From [Clostridium] scindens ATCC 35704 (lineage in GTDB: Bacteria; Bacillota; Clostridia; Lachnospirales; Lachnospiraceae): DNA of 64,000 nucleotides. Location of the stretch: positions 437,501-501,500 of the forward strand of contig NZ_CP036170.1 in assembly GCF_004295125.1 (NCBI RefSeq), in the 5' to 3' direction. The notes beneath the pieces were generated by a model. It searched no databases. It was not told the origin of the DNA and saw only the letters and a list, made by a program, of their open reading frames with translations. A program made the position numbers and the translations under genes. Positions 41,341 to 48,798 of this stretch are shown piece by piece (the stretch's first letter is position 1; each line of letters begins with the position of its first letter).

Positions 41341-41911
41341 ATGCCGTTAATTCCTTTCTGTCTTTTGAAAACCGTATTAATGTCTTGCTGACCTTATCCT
41401 TACTCTGCTCATAAGCATTTTCCCCATGCTCCACCATCTTCTCTACCACCGTCTTCTGGCTTGCCGGGGCAAATAATATGGTATCCTTAGCTGGCACCAT
41501 GATAACCAGGTCATCTTTTAACTTATCTACGCACACCTGCCAGATATGCTTAAAGCACAGCGCGCTGGCTTCATGATGGCCATCCGCTATAATGCCGAAT
41601 CCCCCATACCAGGTATTTGCGATCACGAATTCCACATCCCGGATCAGATTCTCGCAGGAAGCGTGATAGAGTTCCTCGATATCGCAATCCGGAGGCAGCA
41701 TATTATCCTTGAGGACTTCAAATACATCTTCCCCCCTCTTGATTACAAATATAACCGACAGGTCTTCCATAAATGATACCACCAGCGTATCTTTTTCCGA
41801 GATATGCTTCCCATTCAGCGCCTGGCTGTCGGTCAGCTCGCTTTTGACCCAAGGATAGATCTTTTCCTTGATGTTTTCATATTTATAATGCTCTTCTTCG
41901 TATTTTCTCAT
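41330..41911 (-). CDS. Uncharacterised protein, YtpQ/DUF1444-like
   Basis: This 193-residue soluble protein may belong to the DUF1444/YtpQ group or a related clostridial family; VVSFMEDLSVIFVI and NTWYGGFGIIADGH are its most distinctive segments. There are no membrane segments and no catalytic motif that I recognise. It is the first gene of a transcript with the HAD hydrolase and uppP, from a promoter at 41927-41955. Its function is unknown and the family call is tentative. Confidence 0.55.
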   Translation of the reverse strand: MRKYEEEHYKYENIKEKIYPWVKSELTDSQALNGKHISEKDTLVVSFMEDLSVIFVIKRGEDVFEVLKDNMLPPDCDIEELYHASCENLIRDVEFVIANTWYGGFGIIADGHHEASALCFKHIWQVCVDKLKDDLVIMVPAKDTILFAPASQKTVVEKMVEHGENAYEQSKDKVSKTLIRFSKDRKELTAYED

Positions 41912-41926
41912 CGTCTTTTCCTCTCA

Positions 41927-41955
41927 ATCATACATTCTATGTTCTATTCTAACAA
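41927..41955 (-). promoter_or_regulatory. Promoter of the YtpQ-like/HAD/uppP operon
   Basis: On the minus strand TTGTTA (41950-41955) and TATGAT (41927-41932) are 17 bases apart, shortly before the gene start at 41911. Confidence 0.65.
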
Positions 41956-41958
41956 AAT

Positions 41959-41974
41959 TTGCTTTATAAAGCAA
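41959..41974. promoter_or_regulatory. Palindromic operator candidate
   Basis: TTGCTTTATAAAGCAA is a perfect 16-base palindrome that contains the -35 box of the plus-strand hydrolase gene and lies 3 bases from the -35 of the divergent operon. A dimeric repressor bound here could affect both. Confidence 0.5.
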
Positions 41975-41987
41975 TTTGTTGTATAAT
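41959..41987 (+). promoter_or_regulatory. Promoter of the cell wall hydrolase gene
   Basis: TTGCTT (41959-41964) and TATAAT (41982-41987) are separated by 17 bases, with the start codon 36 bases downstream. Confidence 0.7.
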
Positions 41988-42023
41988 AGATAAGCACTCG
42001 CTAGAAAAGGAAAGGATGTGTAT

Positions 42024-43106
42024 ATGATAAGTACAAAAAAGAAACGTATATTACGGTCAGCCCTGGCGCTGGTTCTAACCACCGTAACAATAGCTTCTGT
42101 GAATACTTCGGTATATTCGGCACCTTCCGCAGAAGAACTGGAAGATACTACCTCCGGCCTGCAGGGTGAATTGGATGATTTGAACAGTCAATTATCGTCC
42201 TTAAGCGCTGAACTGGACTCAGCCTCTTCAAAAATTGAAGATTTATCCGCTGATGTAGAAAAAGCCAAGCTTGACCTGGCGGCAGCTCAGCTTAATGAGG
42301 ATGCACAGTATGATGCCATGAAGGACAGGATTAAGTTCATGTATGAGGGCGGCAGCGCCTCCTTGATTCAGATCTTATTCTCTTCTCAAAATATGGCCGA
42401 TTTTCTTAACAAAGCAGAATATGTAACAACGATAAGCGAATATGACAGATCCATGCTGGACGAGTTGCGCGATGTGCGTATCAGCGTCGAAGAAAAGCAG
42501 TCGGATCTGGAGAGCAAGCAGCAAGAACTTGCTTCATTGCAGGAAAACCTGGAGGCAAAGAAGAATGAACTGAATTCCAAGATCTCATCTACCTCCGGAC
42601 AGCTGGATGATTATAAATCACAGCTGGAACGCGCAAAGGCCGCCGAGGAAGCCAGCAAAGTGGCACAGAACAATGATATTTCCGGCTCCATTACGCCTCC
42701 TGCCAATAATGGTAACAGTAACAACAGCAGCAATTCGAATTCCAACTCTGGTCAGATAGACGCTAACACCAGTGATGTTGCTTTATTTGCTGCTCTTCTT
42801 GAGTGCGAATCCGGCAGTTACGACGGCATGCTTGCCGTTGCAACGGTTATTATGAACAGGGTTGCAAGCCCCAGTTATCCCAATTCGATACGCGGCGTAA
42901 TCTATCAGCCGGGCCAGTTCGGCCCAACCTGGAATGGCAGTCTGAACAGGGTTCTGGCAAGAGGGCCTTCCTCAACAGCCTATTCTGTCGCCCAGGCGGC
43001 TTTAGGCGGCGCACGACACTCTGCCGTCATCAATTGCTATTCTTTTAATGGCGCGGCATGGACTGATGTACCGGGAGTCGTGATCGGTGGAAATGTTTTT
43101 TATTAG
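42024..43106 (+). CDS. Secreted cell wall hydrolase: coiled coil plus SleB domain
   Basis: This 360-residue secreted protein has a signal peptide (basic start, hydrophobic core, cleavage near AYS/APS-type residues at about 33), a long coiled coil (about 38-220) like those of CwlO/PcsB hydrolases, a Ser/Asn/Gly-rich linker, and a C-terminal SleB/CwlJ-type hydrolase domain: FAALLECESGSYDGMLAVAT with the catalytic glutamate, VIMNRVASPSYP and the closing NCYSFNGAAW. It probably cleaves peptidoglycan during growth. The ATG at 42024 follows AAGGA by 7 bases; the GTG at 42018 is too close. A strong terminator follows. Confidence 0.88.
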   Translation: MISTKKKRILRSALALVLTTVTIASVNTSVYSAPSAEELEDTTSGLQGELDDLNSQLSSLSAELDSASSKIEDLSADVEKAKLDLAAAQLNEDAQYDAMKDRIKFMYEGGSASLIQILFSSQNMADFLNKAEYVTTISEYDRSMLDELRDVRISVEEKQSDLESKQQELASLQENLEAKKNELNSKISSTSGQLDDYKSQLERAKAAEEASKVAQNNDISGSITPPANNGNSNNSSNSNSNSGQIDANTSDVALFAALLECESGSYDGMLAVATVIMNRVASPSYPNSIRGVIYQPGQFGPTWNGSLNRVLARGPSSTAYSVAQAALGGARHSAVINCYSFNGAAWTDVPGVVIGGNVFY

Positions 43107-43138
43107 AATTTTCATGGACATATTATGAAGGATTAAAT

Positions 43139-43178
43139 CAAAGGGCATTACTATAGTGAAATAGTAATGCCCTTTTTG
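43139..43178. terminator. Bidirectional terminator after the hydrolase gene
   Basis: A 15-bp stem (AAAGGGCATTACTAT with ATAGTAATGCCCTTT) with a 6-base loop is followed by T residues, and A residues precede it. It lies between convergent genes and should act on both strands. Confidence 0.9.
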
Positions 43179-43179
43179 T

Positions 43180-43935
43180 CTATTGATAATCCATCACATC
43201 AATCCATTTCATCAGGAAATCTTTCTCCAGCTCATTGTCTTTCTCCAATTGCGAAGCTGCTACGATCGGAAGCCACTGCTGCACGTACTGTCTGGCGGTG
43301 TCGCTCTTCTTGCAGAATAGGTTCAGGTACAGATCTGCCGCTTCCTGATCCTTAAGCGCGAACAGAAGATATGTCATTGCCGCATCGGCGCTTGCATTTC
43401 CCTGGGTGGCATGTGCCCAGTCAACAACCGTCATCTTCCCGTTCTTTCCTACGAGCACATTGCTGGGATTGAAATCTCCGTGACATAGCTTCGTATGCTT
43501 TGGCATGCTTTCCAACCGGGTCAGAAGTTCATATCTCTGAGTAGCATCCAGTTCTTTCAAGCCGTTGATCTGCCTTGCAAGCTTATCCTTCAACTTGTTC
43601 AGCAGTGGCGCTTTCTTCTCATGTACCTTCAACTGCAGATCCACGAAATCAGACATGTATTTCTCCAGATTGTCATGGTCGACTTTCATCATCTCTTCCA
43701 GCGTCTTGCCATCCTTGTATTCGATGACCAGCGACCACTTCCTGTCGATCTGGGTCACTTCTTTTAACTTTGGTATATCTAAGCCAGTCTCTTCTACCCT
43801 TACCGTATTCAAAGCCTCGTTAAAGACTGCTGACTTCGGATGGAAGGTCTCAAATACTTTGACAATGCTATTATCGCATTTATAAACCTCTTTGTAAGGA
43901 CGTTTTAATATCAGATTACCTTGCTCCAGTTTCAT
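43180..43935 (-). CDS. APH-fold phosphotransferase family protein
   Basis: This 251-residue protein has the aminoglycoside phosphotransferase/choline kinase fold. It keeps the catalytic loop LCHGDFNPSNVLV and the metal motif VVDWAHA. It resembles a group of clostridial paralogues annotated TIGR02172 and probably does not confer antibiotic resistance; its substrate is unknown. The ATG at 43935 has an AAGGAGG site; the longer reading to 43968 has none. A promoter-like TTTTCA-N17-TATAAT lies just upstream on the minus strand. Confidence 0.8.
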   Translation of the reverse strand: MKLEQGNLILKRPYKEVYKCDNSIVKVFETFHPKSAVFNEALNTVRVEETGLDIPKLKEVTQIDRKWSLVIEYKDGKTLEEMMKVDHDNLEKYMSDFVDLQLKVHEKKAPLLNKLKDKLARQINGLKELDATQRYELLTRLESMPKHTKLCHGDFNPSNVLVGKNGKMTVVDWAHATQGNASADAAMTYLLFALKDQEAADLYLNLFCKKSDTARQYVQQWLPIVAASQLEKDNELEKDFLMKWIDVMDYQ

Positions 43936-44073
43936 AAGCCATACCTCCTTGTAGTATTTGCCGTTCATTTTTTTGATGGCTTAATTATACACCAGCAGGA
44001 AGCATTTGAAAAGAGTTATTTGATATTTTTTTAACTTATTTTTTTATTATATTTTTATTGTTATATATTTAAC

Positions 44074-44152
44074 ATATCCGGCAAATTACGTACAAAAAGG
44101 GGCGGGTTCTGCACGGGATATGAGCCTTCCGATCGGGCAGAACGCCGGATAT
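44074..44152. repeat. Nested inverted repeat
   Basis: ATATCCGGC (44074-44082) pairs with GCCGGATAT (44144-44152), and inside it GTTCTGC (44106-44112) pairs with GCAGAAC (44137-44143). The flanks are AT-rich. It shares ATCCGGC/GCCGGAT arms with the element at 37144-37218. Confidence 0.65.
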
Positions 44153-44205
44153 ATTAATGGATTGGAAAACAGTAAGGGAATTCTTTAATGTAGTTATCAA
44201 GACGC

Positions 44206-44238
44206 AGCAAGAGCACAGCGAACTGCTGCGCTCTTGCT
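44206..44238 (-). terminator. Probable terminator of adhE
   Basis: On the minus strand AGCAAGAGC pairs with GCTCTTGCT, with an inner GCAGCAG/CTG pairing, 10 bases after the adhE stop. The following GCGTCTTGATA has few T residues, so termination may be moderate. Confidence 0.6.
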
Positions 44239-44247
44239 CTTTGATTC

Positions 44248-46863
44248 TTATTTTCCGTAGTAGCATTTCAGGTAGATTTCCTTGATCTCTTTCATCAGAG
44301 GATATCTTGGGTTGGCGCCTGTACACTGATCGTTGAAGGCCTGCTCAACCATGTCATCCAATGTATCAAGGAAGTACTTCTCGTCTACGCCGTAGTCTTT
44401 GATCGTCTTCTTGATTCCAATCGTATCTTTTAATTCTTCCAGTTTCTTACAGAAGTTATCGAATACTTCCTGGTCATCCTTTCCCTGGCATCCTGCGAAT
44501 CGTCCTAGTTCTGCATATCTGGCCTGCGCATGCGGATACTGGTACTGAGAGAATGTTCCCATCTTGGTTGGAACTTCCGCTGCGTTGTATTTCATTACCT
44601 CTGTTAGAATTACTGCGTTTGCAACGCCGTGTGGCAGATGATGGAATGCGCCAAGCTTATGGGCCATAGAGTGGTTCAGTCCCAGGAATGCGTTGGCAAA
44701 TGCCATACCAGCCATGCAGGAAGCATTGGCCATCTTCTCTCTTGCCTCAGGGTCATTGGCTCCATTTTCATATGCAGATGGCAAGTAGTCGAATACTGCC
44801 TTTACCGCCTTCATTGCAAGTCCGTCTGTATAGTCGGTTGCCATGATAGATACATATGCCTCGATGGCATGTGTCATGACATCGATACCGGATGCGCTGG
44901 TCAGTCCTTTTGGCTGGGTCATCATGTTATCTACGTCTACAATTGCCATGTTTGGAAGCAGCTCGTAGTCAGCGATCGGCCATTTTACCCCTGTCTCTGC
45001 GTCTGTAATAATTGCAAATGGCGTAACTTCGGAACCTGTTCCTGAAGATGTAGGGATTGCCACGAAGTATGCCTTCTCGCCCATCTTCGGGAAGGTATAT
45101 ACTCTCTTTCGGATATCCATGAAGTCCATAGCCATATCTTCGAAGTTTGCTTCCGGATGCTCATACATCAGCCACATAATCTTGGCAGCATCCATTGCTG
45201 AGCCTCCGCCAAGTGCTATGATGGTGTCTGGCTCGAAAGCCCTCATCTGGTCAGTACCCTTCTGGGCGCACTGTAATGTCGGGTCTGGAGCAACCTCATA
45301 GAAGCATGTATGCTGGATTCCCATTTCATCCAGTTTTTCTTCAATTGGAGCAACATAGCCATTCTTATATAAGAAGGAATCCGTTACGATGAATGCTTTC
45401 TTCTTATTCATAACTGTTCCAAGTTCATCAAGCGCAACAGGCATACAGCCTTTCTTAAAGTATACCTTCTCAGGTGTTCTAAACCACAGCATGTTTTCTC
45501 TCCTCTCAGCAACCGTCTTAATATTGATTAAGTGTTTTACTCCTACGTTCTCTGATACGGAGTTTCCTCCCCAGGAACCGCAGCCAAGGGTAAGAGATGG
45601 AGCCAACTTGAAGTTATACAGGTCGCCGATACCGCCCTGGGAAGATGGCGTATTGATTAAGATACGGCAGGTCTTCATTGCTTCGGCATGTTTTGCGATC
45701 TTCTCCTTCTGCGCCGGATGTACATACAGAGAAGCCGTATGTCCGTATCCGCCGTCCGCAACCAGCTGCTCTGCTTTTGCAAGCGCCTCATCGAAAGTCT
45801 TTGCCCTGTACATTCCAAGTACCGGAGACAGTTTCTCATGTGCAAACTCTTCGGATATGTCAACAGATTCTACCTCTCCGATCAGGATCTTCGTATCTTC
45901 CGGAACGTTAACGCCTGCCATCTTCGCAATCTCATATGCGGATTTACCAGGAATCTTGCTGTTCAGAGCGCCATTGATGATGATGGTCTTGCGTACCTTA
46001 TCTAATTCTTCGCCTTTCTTAAGGAAATAGCATCCGCGGTATGCAAATTCTTTCTTTACTTCATCGTATATGCTGTCGAGGACGGTTACTGACTGCTCGG
46101 AGGCGCAGATCATACCGTTGTCAAATGTCTTGGAGTGGATGATGGAACTTACTGCCATCTTAATATCTGCCGTGTCATCAATAATAACAGGAGTATTTCC
46201 AGGTCCTACGCCGAGTGCCGGCTTTCCTGCGGAATATGCTGACTTAACCATTCCAGGACCGCCTGTGGCAAGCGTGATATCTGCATCTTTCATTACTGTA
46301 TTTGTAAGTTCCAGGGATGGAACATCAATCCAGCCAATGATTCCTTCCGGAGCGCCTGCCTTTACAGCAGCGTCCAGCACGATCTTGGCTGCGGCAATCG
46401 TACATGCCTTTGCAGCTGGGTGCGGGCTTATGATGATTGCATTTCTTGTCTTCAGACAAATCAAAGTCTTAAATATTGCTGTTGATGTAGGGTTGGTCGT
46501 AGGGATGACCGCTGCCACCAGTCCGATTGGCTCTGCAATCTTCTTAATTCCATATGCAGCATCTTCTTCCAGCACGCCGCATGTCTTTGTGTTCTTGTAT
46601 GCATTGTAGATATACTCAGCCGCATAGTGGTTCTTGATCACCTTATCTTCCACAATTCCGCGTCCGGTCTCTTCCACTGCCTGCTTTGCAAGCGGAATAC
46701 GCATCTTGTTTGCTGCCATCGCTGCCTCGTAGAAGATCTTGTCTACCTGCTCCTGATTGTATGTAGCAAATACTTTCTGAGCCTCCCTCATCGCCTTCAT
46801 TTTGGCTTCGAGGGCCTCTACGTTGTCAATGATTTCTGGTACTACTTCCTTCTTCTTAGCCAT
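44248..46863 (-). CDS. adhE: Bifunctional acetaldehyde-CoA/alcohol dehydrogenase
   Basis: AdhE converts acetyl-CoA via acetaldehyde to ethanol with two NADH. The 871-residue protein has the aldehyde dehydrogenase domain first (about 1-440; IPTTNPTSTAIFK and the catalytic cysteine in GMICASEQS), then the iron-dependent alcohol dehydrogenase domain (GGGSAMDAAK, TSSGTGSEVTPFA, and iron-binding histidines in HAIEAYVS and HHLPHG). Length is typical. The ATG at 46863 follows GGGAGG; an in-frame upstream start is rejected. Its promoter is overlapped by Rex-like sites, so it is likely induced at high NADH. Confidence 0.97.
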   Translation of the reverse strand: MAKKKEVVPEIIDNVEALEAKMKAMREAQKVFATYNQEQVDKIFYEAAMAANKMRIPLAKQAVEETGRGIVEDKVIKNHYAAEYIYNAYKNTKTCGVLEEDAAYGIKKIAEPIGLVAAVIPTTNPTSTAIFKTLICLKTRNAIIISPHPAAKACTIAAAKIVLDAAVKAGAPEGIIGWIDVPSLELTNTVMKDADITLATGGPGMVKSAYSAGKPALGVGPGNTPVIIDDTADIKMAVSSIIHSKTFDNGMICASEQSVTVLDSIYDEVKKEFAYRGCYFLKKGEELDKVRKTIIINGALNSKIPGKSAYEIAKMAGVNVPEDTKILIGEVESVDISEEFAHEKLSPVLGMYRAKTFDEALAKAEQLVADGGYGHTASLYVHPAQKEKIAKHAEAMKTCRILINTPSSQGGIGDLYNFKLAPSLTLGCGSWGGNSVSENVGVKHLINIKTVAERRENMLWFRTPEKVYFKKGCMPVALDELGTVMNKKKAFIVTDSFLYKNGYVAPIEEKLDEMGIQHTCFYEVAPDPTLQCAQKGTDQMRAFEPDTIIALGGGSAMDAAKIMWLMYEHPEANFEDMAMDFMDIRKRVYTFPKMGEKAYFVAIPTSSGTGSEVTPFAIITDAETGVKWPIADYELLPNMAIVDVDNMMTQPKGLTSASGIDVMTHAIEAYVSIMATDYTDGLAMKAVKAVFDYLPSAYENGANDPEAREKMANASCMAGMAFANAFLGLNHSMAHKLGAFHHLPHGVANAVILTEVMKYNAAEVPTKMGTFSQYQYPHAQARYAELGRFAGCQGKDDQEVFDNFCKKLEELKDTIGIKKTIKDYGVDEKYFLDTLDDMVEQAFNDQCTGANPRYPLMKEIKEIYLKCYYGK

Positions 46864-46908
46864 CTTGATTATCCTCCCTGTGAATGTGTATTCTTCATTA
46901 CAGCTCAT

Positions 46909-46937
46909 AGTATACGAAATTGTTAATTATTTGTCAA
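46909..46937 (-). promoter_or_regulatory. adhE promoter
   Basis: On the minus strand TTGACA (46932-46937) and TATACT (46909-46914) are 17 bases apart, an almost perfect sigma-A promoter, 45 bases before the adhE ATG. Confidence 0.88.
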
Positions 46938-46962
46938 TAGGTAATTGATATTTTTTTAACAA
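46920..46962. promoter_or_regulatory. Two Rex-like operators at the adhE promoter
   Basis: Two 7-4-7 sites resemble the clostridial Rex consensus TTGTTAA-N4-TTAACAA: TTGTTAA-TTAT-TTGTCAA (46920-46937), which overlaps the -35 box and spacer, and TTGATAT-TTTT-TTAACAA (46945-46962) just upstream. Each has one perfect and one imperfect half-site. Rex binding would couple adhE to the NADH/NAD ratio. Confidence 0.65.
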
Positions 46963-46991
46963 TTATTTCAAGTTCACATATTCTCCACCAA

Positions 46992-47056
46992 AAAAGCGGC
47001 TCACATGCGGCCAATGTCCTTTCTATCTGACATCAGCCACATGGGCCGCGCTTTCT
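46992..47056 (-). terminator. Terminator of the hydrogenase operon
   Basis: On the minus strand a long imperfect stem (GCGGCCCATGTGGCTGATGTC with GACATTGGCCGCATGTGAGC) is followed by CGCTTTTTT. It starts about 11 bases after the hydA stop. Confidence 0.8.
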
Positions 47057-47067
47057 ATCGCTGGATT

Positions 47068-48798
47068 CTATTCTTTTCTATGCTCAGTATGCAGCAGCAT
47101 GTGCGCCTTATGGGAATTTGGCTTCTCAAGATATTCATCATATATTCGGATGATGTCCCGATTCTCATGGGAGAACCGAACATTCGCGCCTGCATCCAGC
47201 ATATACAGATTCTTTCCTCTGTCGTATGCCCTCTCTTCTCCATCGTGGATCGGCTGCCCGCCGCCGCCAACACAGCCTCCCGGACATGCCATGACTTCCA
47301 CGAAGTCATAATGGACTTCTTCCCGCTCGATCCGCTTCAGCAAAACTCTGGTATTTGCCAGGCCGCTTACCACGGCGGTCTTCACTGTAATATCATCTAT
47401 CGTGAAATCAGCCTCTACCACGCCGTTATTCTCCTGGAATCCAGGACTTCTGACAACCCGGAACGCATCTACATCCGGATTCTCGCTCTTAAGCAGGTAG
47501 TATGCGGAGCGAAGAGCCGCTTCCATTACGCCGCCCGTAGCGCCGAAGATCACGCCTGCGCCTGAGCCTTCCCGCATAGGCGTGTCGCTTTTAATATCTT
47601 CCAGCGTATCCGGACTTATATGGGCAGAACGGATCATTTTGATCAATTCCCTGGTAGTGATCACCGCGTCAACGTCATGGCCCGCGTATTCGCCGTAGAA
47701 CAATTCCATCTCCCGCTCATCCTTCTTGGCTACGCAAGGCATGACAGAGACTGTATAGATCTGTTCCGGGGATACGCCTATTTTTTCTGCAAAATAGGTC
47801 TTCATAATGGCGCCAAACATCTGCTGAGGGGATTTTGCCGTTGACAGATACTTCACCATATGCGGGAACTGGGACTTTACGAAGCGTACCCAGCCCGGAC
47901 AGCAGGAGGTGAACATGGGACGATCCTTCAGTTCGCCTGATGTAAACCGCTTCAAGAACTCTGTTGCCTCTTCCATAATCGTCAGATCCGCGGAAAATGC
48001 CGTATCAAATGCATAGTCTACTCCCATTCTCTTGAGCGCGTCCAGAATCTTTCCTACCGTTGCTTCTTCCGGATCAAGGTTCAATCCTTCGCTCCAGGCA
48101 GTCCGCACCGCAGGGGCTACCTGTGCGATCACGATCTTATCCGGATTGGCGATGGCATTCCATACCTTCTCCGTATCGTCCCTTGCACGAAGCGCGCCTA
48201 CCGGGCAATGGGTAATGCACTGGCCGCACAGAGAGCAGTCCGCCTCCTCGATGCATCTGTGGCCGCCTACGTTGATGGTCGTCCTTGACCCTGTGCCTTC
48301 CACATCCCATACGCTAAGTCCCTGTATCTTATCACATACCTGTACGCAGCGCATGCATTTGATACATTTGGAAGAATCGCGAATCAGAGGAAAGTTCTTA
48401 TTCCATGGCTGTCTCTCGATCTCGGATTTATACGGATTATCAAATATGTTCAAGTCGTTGGCAACCTTCTGCAGGCTGCAGTTGCCGCTTCTTGGGCAGG
48501 TCACGCATTCACAGTCATGCTGTGAAAGTATCATTTCTACCGTTGTTCTTCTGTGGCGGCGCACCTTCGGGCTGTTAGTATGGATCACCATTCCATCTTT
48601 TGCCACATTGTTGCAGGAAGTAATCAGACGATCCTTTCCTTCCAGCTCCACCACGCATACCCGGCAGGCCGCAATCTCGTTGATGCCCTTCAGGTAGCAC
48701 AGTTTTGGGATCGGTATTCCATTTGCCGCGGCAGCCTCCATAATGGTGGTATTCTCTTCTACAGATATCGCTTTTCCATCAATTGTAAGATTTACCAT
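47068..48798 (-). CDS. hydA: [FeFe] hydrogenase catalytic subunit
   Basis: This is a 576-residue H-cluster hydrogenase that reduces protons to H2. The N-terminus carries a [2Fe-2S] domain (LCYLKGINEIAACRVC), a His-ligated cluster region (HDCECVTCPRSGNC) and two [4Fe-4S] ferredoxin motifs (CIKCMRCVQVC and CSLCGQCITHC). The three H-cluster motifs are intact: L1 TSCCPGW, L2 MPCVAKKDE and L3 ACPGGCVGGGGQP. Its start overlaps the stop of the GltD-like gene by 7 bases, so the two form a complex or at least share translation. This pairing suggests the glutamate-synthase-linked (A2) type of [FeFe] hydrogenase. Confidence 0.95.
   Translation of the reverse strand: MVNLTIDGKAISVEENTTIMEAAAANGIPIPKLCYLKGINEIAACRVCVVELEGKDRLITSCNNVAKDGMVIHTNSPKVRRHRRTTVEMILSQHDCECVTCPRSGNCSLQKVANDLNIFDNPYKSEIERQPWNKNFPLIRDSSKCIKCMRCVQVCDKIQGLSVWDVEGTGSRTTINVGGHRCIEEADCSLCGQCITHCPVGALRARDDTEKVWNAIANPDKIVIAQVAPAVRTAWSEGLNLDPEEATVGKILDALKRMGVDYAFDTAFSADLTIMEEATEFLKRFTSGELKDRPMFTSCCPGWVRFVKSQFPHMVKYLSTAKSPQQMFGAIMKTYFAEKIGVSPEQIYTVSVMPCVAKKDEREMELFYGEYAGHDVDAVITTRELIKMIRSAHISPDTLEDIKSDTPMREGSGAGVIFGATGGVMEAALRSAYYLLKSENPDVDAFRVVRSPGFQENNGVVEADFTIDDITVKTAVVSGLANTRVLLKRIEREEVHYDFVEVMACPGGCVGGGGQPIHDGEERAYDRGKNLYMLDAGANVRFSHENRDIIRIYDEYLEKPNSHKAHMLLHTEHRKE

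Larger units (their letters stand above)
43936..44247. other. Intergenic region between adhE and the APH-like gene
   Basis: This 312-base gap has no gene. It holds the promoter of the APH-like gene near its left end, a very AT-rich stretch (44000-44070), a nested inverted repeat (44074-44152) and the adhE terminator-like hairpin (44206-44238). Confidence 0.7.

Noticed and set aside
41959-41974. LexA or Fur box
   Set aside because: The palindrome does not match the GAAC-N4-GTTC clostridial LexA box or the Fur consensus; it is left as an unassigned operator.
43180-43935. Antibiotic resistance by the APH-like protein
   Set aside because: The fold and catalytic loop are shared by choline and homoserine kinases and many housekeeping paralogues; nothing here points to an aminoglycoside modifying enzyme.
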